Source: Candidatus Albibeggiatoa sp. nov. BB20
Lineage (GTDB): Bacteria; Pseudomonadota; Gammaproteobacteria; Beggiatoales; Beggiatoaceae
Assembly (NCBI GenBank): GCA_016744725.1
Contig: JADGDW010000032.1
Coordinates: forward strand, 20,627 to 31,859
Length of the DNA: 11,233 nucleotides
Direction of reading: 5' to 3'
The translations under genes and the position numbers were made by a program. The notes beneath the pieces were generated by a model. It was not told where the DNA came from. It saw nothing but the letters and a program-made list of their open reading frames with translations, and did no database searches. This document shows positions 7,540-11,233 of this stretch, one piece after another (positions within the stretch are counted from its first letter, which is position 1; every line of letters begins with the position of its first letter).

Positions 7540-7591
7540 GGGGACATCTTGCCACCATAAAACACGTCAACCGATAGCAGCTACACGATTC

Positions 7592-7619
7592 TTGCATGAT
7601 TAAGCTTTGTTGATATAGT
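7592..7619 (+). promoter_or_regulatory. fimV promoter candidate (extended -10)
   Basis: TTGCAT (7592-7597) is followed after 16 bases by TATAGT (7614-7619), itself preceded by TG plus one base, giving the extended -10 element TGATATAGT (five of six in the -10). Transcription would start near 7626 and give a leader of about 77 bases. It sits downstream of the terminator-like hairpin, so fimV would have its own promoter. Confidence 0.5.
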
Positions 7620-7646
7620 GGATGTTCGCTAATATCTCAACAAGCT
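7603..7646. promoter_or_regulatory. Inverted repeat overlapping the fimV -10 element
   Basis: AGCTTTGTT (7603-7611) pairs with AACAAGCT (7639-7646) with one extra T, and GATATAGTG (7612-7620) pairs with CGCTAATATC (7627-7636) with one extra A and one wobble, around a six-base loop. The arms total about seventeen pairs. As DNA it would be an operator-like dyad straddling the -10 and start site; as RNA it would only form on transcripts reading through from upstream. Confidence 0.5.
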
Positions 7647-7651
7647 GTATG

Positions 7652-7701
7652 GTTTACCTCCCATTACGGGAAAACGGTATAGGTTAACTAAAGGAGACCG
7701 T
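7652..7701 (+). promoter_or_regulatory. Pairings enclosing the fimV ribosome binding site
   Basis: AAGGAG (7691-7696) is a strong ribosome binding site six bases before the ATG at 7703. ACGGT (7674-7678) can pair with ACCGT (7697-7701), placing the site in an 18-base loop. GTTTACCT (7652-7659) can pair with AGGTTAAC (7681-7688) with one mismatch, and because these arms interleave with the first pair, both together would be an H-type pseudoknot. CTCC (7658-7661) could also pair with the GGAG itself. Whether any of these forms is not known. Confidence 0.4.
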
Positions 7702-7702
7702 A

Positions 7703-10700
7703 ATGATACGCAAATTGATAGTGGCTTGGGTAGCCTTGATAACTGCGTTATGTGGATTAGAGGTTGCTGCACTGGGACTGAGTAATATTAATGTTGTTTC
7801 AAAATTAAACCAGCCTTTGAATGCACAAGTAAAAATTCTCTCAATTCCTAGAGGCGACATCAATAACTTACGAGTATCACTAGCACCTGCAGAGGCTTTC
7901 CGTCGAGCGGGCTTAGAGTTTCCTGTTGTCCTGAATACCTTAAAGTTTAATACACAATCATCGAATGAGCGTGGCTCTCAAGCCATTTTACATATCAGTA
8001 CACGCCAACCATTAAAAGAGCCTTTTTTAAATTTCTTAATCGAAATCAATTGGCCTAGTGGACGTATTCGGCGTGAATATACCGCACTACTTGACCCGCC
8101 ATTACATGAAGCAAAAGTGGCAGAGGCCATGACACCTGTAATAACTCAAGGGGTCAATTCATTAAGCCAACGTCAACCAGCCCGAATCAATACCAAAAAG
8201 CTTCAACCGTTAAACGCGCGAGCTAGCAGTACACCGACTTCCTATACTGTTTCTAGTGGCGATACACTTTCCAAAATTGCGCGTAAAACTCATACAGATA
8301 AAAGCCTTTCATTCAATCAACACATGAAGAATTTGCACCGTAATAATCCTCATGCTTTTATTCGTAATAATATGAATTTGATTAAATCAGGTGTTGTTTT
8401 ACGGGTTCCTGCACCAGCAAATAATCAGAATAATTTGGCCGTAGCACAATACACGCCTCCAACCCAAGCTAATCGCGTGACTGCAACCAGTCAAGAAAGT
8501 GCCGCATTCAATCAAAACCGTTTAACAACGCCTGCTGCTCCTGCCCAGCCGCGTTTACGTTTAGCATCCGTTTCAGAAGCTAAAGACAATCCTAATCGGG
8601 CAGGTAATGCGAACCGTGCTCAAACCAGTGCTGCACCTAGTGAATTACGTGCTCTACGGAGACAGTTGCAAACGTTAGAAGAAGAAAATTTTAGCATTCG
8701 TGAAGAAAATAAAGACTTAAAATCACGCATGAATGAAACCAGTGATTTAGTCAAAACCATGAAAAAACAATTGGATGGTTTAAATCGACTAATTGAATTA
8801 CAAAATGGTGAATTAGCTAAGTTACAAAGACAATTAAAAGATAGCGGTGTGATGTCGGCTAGTGCTGAGTCAATTAAGCCTATCGCAGAGCTAGAGCAAC
8901 AAGCTAAGCAAGAAGCTGATACCACTGAATCAACAGACAGTCCTACTCAAGCTTCATCTGATAATGCAACCGTAGTTATGACAGATGAAACAGATAATGC
9001 AACAACGGCCGAAAATTCAGATTCAACAGATAGTGCTATGAACACGGCAGAAGACATAATTGATGAGAATGATACTGAGAATAGCGAGGCTGTTGCTGAA
9101 AATGAACAAATGACCTCAGATGATCCAGAAATTATTGGTGCTGAAACAACTGAGAATAATCAATCTGATTCAACGATTGCTGAAACGGGATTAGATGCAA
9201 CGGATGAAAATGGAGAAGGCAATGTCACAGAAGATGAAGCTAGAAAACTGATTGCTGAATCTGAGGCACTAGAAGGCATTGATGAAAATGCACAAGATCA
9301 ACCAAAAGGTGAAAATATACTTGCCGAAGCACCTGATGATGATTTTGACACTGAGCCGCTTGAGCCTATTGATACAGGCCTTTTATCCTCTGTAAATTAT
9401 ATGACAGGTGGTGCAGTTGATACCGCTAACGAAATGGTTGAACAAGTTCCCGGTGGTTGGTTAAGTGTTGGCGGTGCATTAGGTGGTTTATTATTGCTCT
9501 TGTTGTTACTCATGATGTTGTTGGGTAAACGCCGTAAAGCAAAACAAGTACAGGAAGAAGAGGAAATTCAGGCAGAGCTTGAGCGTTTAGAAGCAGAAGA
9601 AAATACTGAACTTGATGATAGTGAGTTTGATATTGATGTTGACTCGAAAGACGGCCATTCCACCGAAGATGATTTAGATGACTTGATGAATCAAATCAAG
9701 CAAGAAAATCAAGATAGTGAAGATTTAGATACGGAAGTACTGGAAGAAGTTGATGTGTATTTGGCCTATGAGAATTATGACCAAGCCATCGAATTGTTAA
9801 ATATTGAAATTGAAAAACATCCAGAGCAACCAAAATATCGGGTGAAAATGCTAGAAGTATTAGCATTGGCAAACCATCCTCAAGAATTTGAAACTCATGC
9901 GAAAGTGCTACGAACGCAAGTGAATGCAGAAGGGCCTGATTGGGATAAAGCCGTTAGTTTATGGAACGACATGAATACAGGTCGTGAATTGCTTGCTGAT
10001 GATAAATATGACGCTAACAATACGGCAGCGATTGCAGCAGGTGCAGCCTTAGGTATTGGGGCTGGCACTGCTGCTGCAACAATGTTAAGTGATGATGAGA
10101 CCAGCGATGACGATGATATTGCCAATTTATTAGCACAAGTTGACTCGGAGATTAAAGACGATAGCGGCCTTGATATGGATGGCTTATCAGGTGGTGATTC
10201 ATTAGATTCTAAGAGCCTACTAGACAATGATGAGGATGAGTTATTAGCTTCCAGTTTACATGCTGATGATTCTAGCAGCCTTGATATGGACGATGCTTTG
10301 TCTGAATTAGATATGGATTCTGACGATGATGCAGGCCTAGATTTGGATTTAGGCGACGATGATGGGCTTGATGGTTTAGATTTAGGTGATGAGCTTGATG
10401 CTGGTGATGATTTAGATATAGGTTCTGACGATGATGCAGGCCTAGATTTGGATTTAGGCGACGATGATGGGCTTGATGGTTTAGATTTAGGCGATGAACT
10501 TGATGCTGGCGATGATTTAGATATGGGTTCTGACGATGATGCAGGCCTAGATTTGGATTTAGGCGACGATGATGGGCTTGATGGTTTAGATTTAGGCGAT
10601 GAGCTTGATGCTGGTGATGATTTAGATTTAGGCGACGAACTTGATGCTGGTGATGATTTAGATTTAGGCGACGATGATGGGCTTGATGGTTTAGATTTAG

Positions 10701-11233
10701 GCGATGAGCTTGATGCTGGTGATGATTTAGATTTAGGCGATGAACTTGATGCTGGTGACGATTTAGATTTAGGCGACGATGATGGGCTTGATGGTTTAGA
10801 TTTAGGCGATGAACTTGATGCTGGTGACGATTTAGATTTAGGCAATGAGCTTGATGCTGGTGAGGATTTAGATTTAGGCGAAGATGGTGGGCTTGATGAT
10901 TTAGATTTAGGCGACGAACTTGATGCTGGTGACGATTTAGGCGAAGATGATGGGCTTGAAGGTTTAGATTTAGGCAACGAACTTGATGCTGGTGACGATT
11001 TAGGCGAGGATGGTGGGCTTGATGGTTTAAGCTTAGATAATGAACTTGATGCCGATGCCAGTCAAAATGAACTAGAGTCAGACCTTAAAGATTTAAGTGC
11101 AGATGATGAACTTGATGCTGGTGATGATTTAGGTGGCTTAGGCGATGAGCTTGATGTTGGCGATGATTTAGATGATTTAAGCGGCTTAGATGATGAGCTT
11201 GATGCTGATGATGATTTAAGCGGCTTAGATGAT
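7703..11233 (+). CDS. fimV: FimV/HubP-type polar hub protein (partial, C-terminus outside window)
   Basis: 1177 codons are open to the right edge. FimV/HubP proteins are inner-membrane pole organisers that bind peptidoglycan through LysM and recruit pilus, flagellar or ParA-like partners in the cytoplasm. In order: signal peptide (1-23); FimV N-terminal domain (about 24-130; LGLSNINVVSKLNQPLNAQ is diagnostic); LysM (180-236, from YTVSSGDTL to the FimV-type NPHAFIRNN and GVVLRVP); coiled coil (about 312-382); an acidic Asp/Glu/Thr/Asn linker (400-560); one membrane span (588-608) followed by KRRKAK, putting the rest in the cytoplasm; a TPR-like pair (about 678-740, YLAYENYDQAIELLNIEI); a small Ala/Gly-rich patch (775-793); then a strongly acidic repeat array from 869 onward. 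The conserved C-terminal FimV motif is not yet reached. P. aeruginosa FimV has about 919 residues, so this one is long, mainly through the array. The start has a strong AAGGAG six bases upstream. Confidence 0.95.
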   Translation, partial: MIRKLIVAWVALITALCGLEVAALGLSNINVVSKLNQPLNAQVKILSIPRGDINNLRVSLAPAEAFRRAGLEFPVVLNTLKFNTQSSNERGSQAILHISTRQPLKEPFLNFLIEINWPSGRIRREYTALLDPPLHEAKVAEAMTPVITQGVNSLSQRQPARINTKKLQPLNARASSTPTSYTVSSGDTLSKIARKTHTDKSLSFNQHMKNLHRNNPHAFIRNNMNLIKSGVVLRVPAPANNQNNLAVAQYTPPTQANRVTATSQESAAFNQNRLTTPAAPAQPRLRLASVSEAKDNPNRAGNANRAQTSAAPSELRALRRQLQTLEEENFSIREENKDLKSRMNETSDLVKTMKKQLDGLNRLIELQNGELAKLQRQLKDSGVMSASAESIKPIAELEQQAKQEADTTESTDSPTQASSDNATVVMTDETDNATTAENSDSTDSAMNTAEDIIDENDTENSEAVAENEQMTSDDPEIIGAETTENNQSDSTIAETGLDATDENGEGNVTEDEARKLIAESEALEGIDENAQDQPKGENILAEAPDDDFDTEPLEPIDTGLLSSVNYMTGGAVDTANEMVEQVPGGWLSVGGALGGLLLLLLLLMMLLGKRRKAKQVQEEEEIQAELERLEAEENTELDDSEFDIDVDSKDGHSTEDDLDDLMNQIKQENQDSEDLDTEVLEEVDVYLAYENYDQAIELLNIEIEKHPEQPKYRVKMLEVLALANHPQEFETHAKVLRTQVNAEGPDWDKAVSLWNDMNTGRELLADDKYDANNTAAIAAGAALGIGAGTAAATMLSDDETSDDDDIANLLAQVDSEIKDDSGLDMDGLSGGDSLDSKSLLDNDEDELLASSLHADDSSSLDMDDALSELDMDSDDDAGLDLDLGDDDGLDGLDLGDELDAGDDLDIGSDDDAGLDLDLGDDDGLDGLDLGDELDAGDDLDMGSDDDAGLDLDLGDDDGLDGLDLGDELDAGDDLDLGDELDAGDDLDLGDDDGLDGLDLGDELDAGDDLDLGDELDAGDDLDLGDDDGLDGLDLGDELDAGDDLDLGNELDAGEDLDLGEDGGLDDLDLGDELDAGDDLGEDDGLEGLDLGNELDAGDDLGEDGGLDGLSLDNELDADASQNELESDLKDLSADDELDAGDDLGGLGDELDVGDDLDDLSGLDDELDADDDLSGLDD
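10307..10936 (+). repeat. Six tandem 105-bp units encoding a 35-residue acidic repeat in FimV
   Basis: Six units begin at 10307, 10412, 10517, 10622, 10727 and 10832. Each encodes three modules of 12, 11 and 12 residues: a variable first module (LDIGSDDDAGLD in units 1-3, LDLGDELDAGDD-like in 4-6), then LDLGDDDGLDG, then LDLGDELDAGDD. Units 1-3 are almost identical in DNA, differing at a few mostly synonymous bases, which points to recent tandem duplication. The encoded protein has almost no basic residue and is predicted to be highly negative, like the acidic repeat domain of Vibrio HubP. Confidence 0.9.
10937..11233 (+). repeat. Degenerate continuation of the FimV acidic repeat array
   Basis: After the sixth full unit, the spacing breaks into shortened modules such as LGEDDGLEG and LGEDGGLDG alternating with LDLGNELDAGDD. 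A non-repeat insert rich in Ser, Asn and Lys (around SQNELESDLKDLSA) follows, then looser LDDELDADDDLSG-like modules to the window edge. The gradual decay suggests older copies at this flank; the array is not finished at the edge. Confidence 0.75.

Larger units (their letters stand above)
7093..7702. other. Structured 610-bp spacer between asd and fimV
   Basis: No protein-coding gene is credible here: frames on both strands are short and lack ribosome binding sites. The stretch is rich in inverted repeats: a weak stem right at the asd stop (7086-7109), a long imperfect hairpin (7177-7217), an eight-base perfect inverted repeat (7447-7475), a terminator-like hairpin with T-tract (7491-7539), an inverted repeat overlapping the likely fimV promoter (7603-7646), and pairings around the fimV ribosome binding site (7652-7701). 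A small RNA gene in roughly 7230-7540 would explain a terminator placed 400 bases after asd, but no known RNA family was recognised. Confidence 0.6.

Noticed and set aside
7409..7597. Minus-strand frame of 62 codons in the asd-fimV spacer
   Set aside because: No ribosome binding site and no recognisable motif, and it crosses the stem-loops and the terminator-like hairpin; more likely chance.
7093..7702. CRISPR array, tRNA or mobile-element end in the spacer
   Set aside because: No regularly spaced direct repeats, no cloverleaf or CCA end, and no transposase fragment or target duplication could be seen.
8620..8925. Minus-strand frame of 101 codons
   Set aside because: Antisense to the fimV coiled-coil region; Ser/Leu/Cys-rich composition is typical of a shadow frame.
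9895..10977. Long minus-strand frame of about 360 codons rich in Ser, Pro and Lys
   Set aside because: It is the antisense of the GAT/TTA/GGC repeats of fimV; its low-complexity SSPKSKSSPASS pattern is forced by the repeat and it has no independent support.
7703..11233. The acidic repeats considered as a separate repeat-protein gene or calcium-binding RTX-type repeats
   Set aside because: The frame is continuous with the FimV N-terminus, LysM and membrane span, and the repeat lacks the GGxGxD nonapeptide of RTX proteins.

Overview
The window reads as chromosomal DNA of an AT-rich gammaproteobacterium. The best evidence is an aspartate-semialdehyde dehydrogenase gene (asd) directly upstream of a fimV/hubP-type polar hub gene, an order conserved in many Gammaproteobacteria. 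The AT-rich codon use, a secreted leucine-rich-repeat protein and cell-envelope glycosyltransferases would suit a Thiotrichales/Beggiatoa-like sulfur bacterium, but that placement is inference.

Layout. (1) Positions 1-1343, minus strand: a long secreted protein of unknown function with an internally duplicated beta-rich module; its 3' end lies outside the window. (2) A 132-bp divergent spacer with an extended -10 promoter candidate. (3) 1476-3030, plus strand: two overlapping family-2 glycosyltransferase genes, the first WaaE/KdtX-like and the second with a galactosyltransferase-type C-terminal motif (GWGHED), probably acting on lipopolysaccharide core or another surface glycan. (4) 3267-5753: an exported 828-residue leucine-rich-repeat protein with a plant-like N-terminal cap and an unrecognised C-terminal region, followed by a good intrinsic terminator. 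(5) 6070-7092: asd, the housekeeping entry to lysine, methionine, threonine and diaminopimelate synthesis. (6) 7093-7702: a 610-bp gene-free stretch rich in stem-loops, including a terminator-like hairpin far from any stop codon, an inverted repeat overlapping the likely fimV promoter, and pairings around the fimV ribosome binding site. (7) 7703 to the right edge: fimV, at least 1177 residues and open at the edge, with signal peptide, FimV N-terminal domain, LysM, coiled coil, one membrane span, a TPR-like segment and a very acidic repeat array built on a 105-bp (35-residue) higher-order unit.

No mobile element, CRISPR array, tRNA or rRNA was seen. The genes do not form one operon: each block has its own spacer, and the glycosyltransferase pair is the only clearly co-translated unit. 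The points most worth following are the structured asd-fimV spacer (possible small RNA plus fimV leader control), the HubP-like acidic array of FimV, and the two exported proteins of unknown role.
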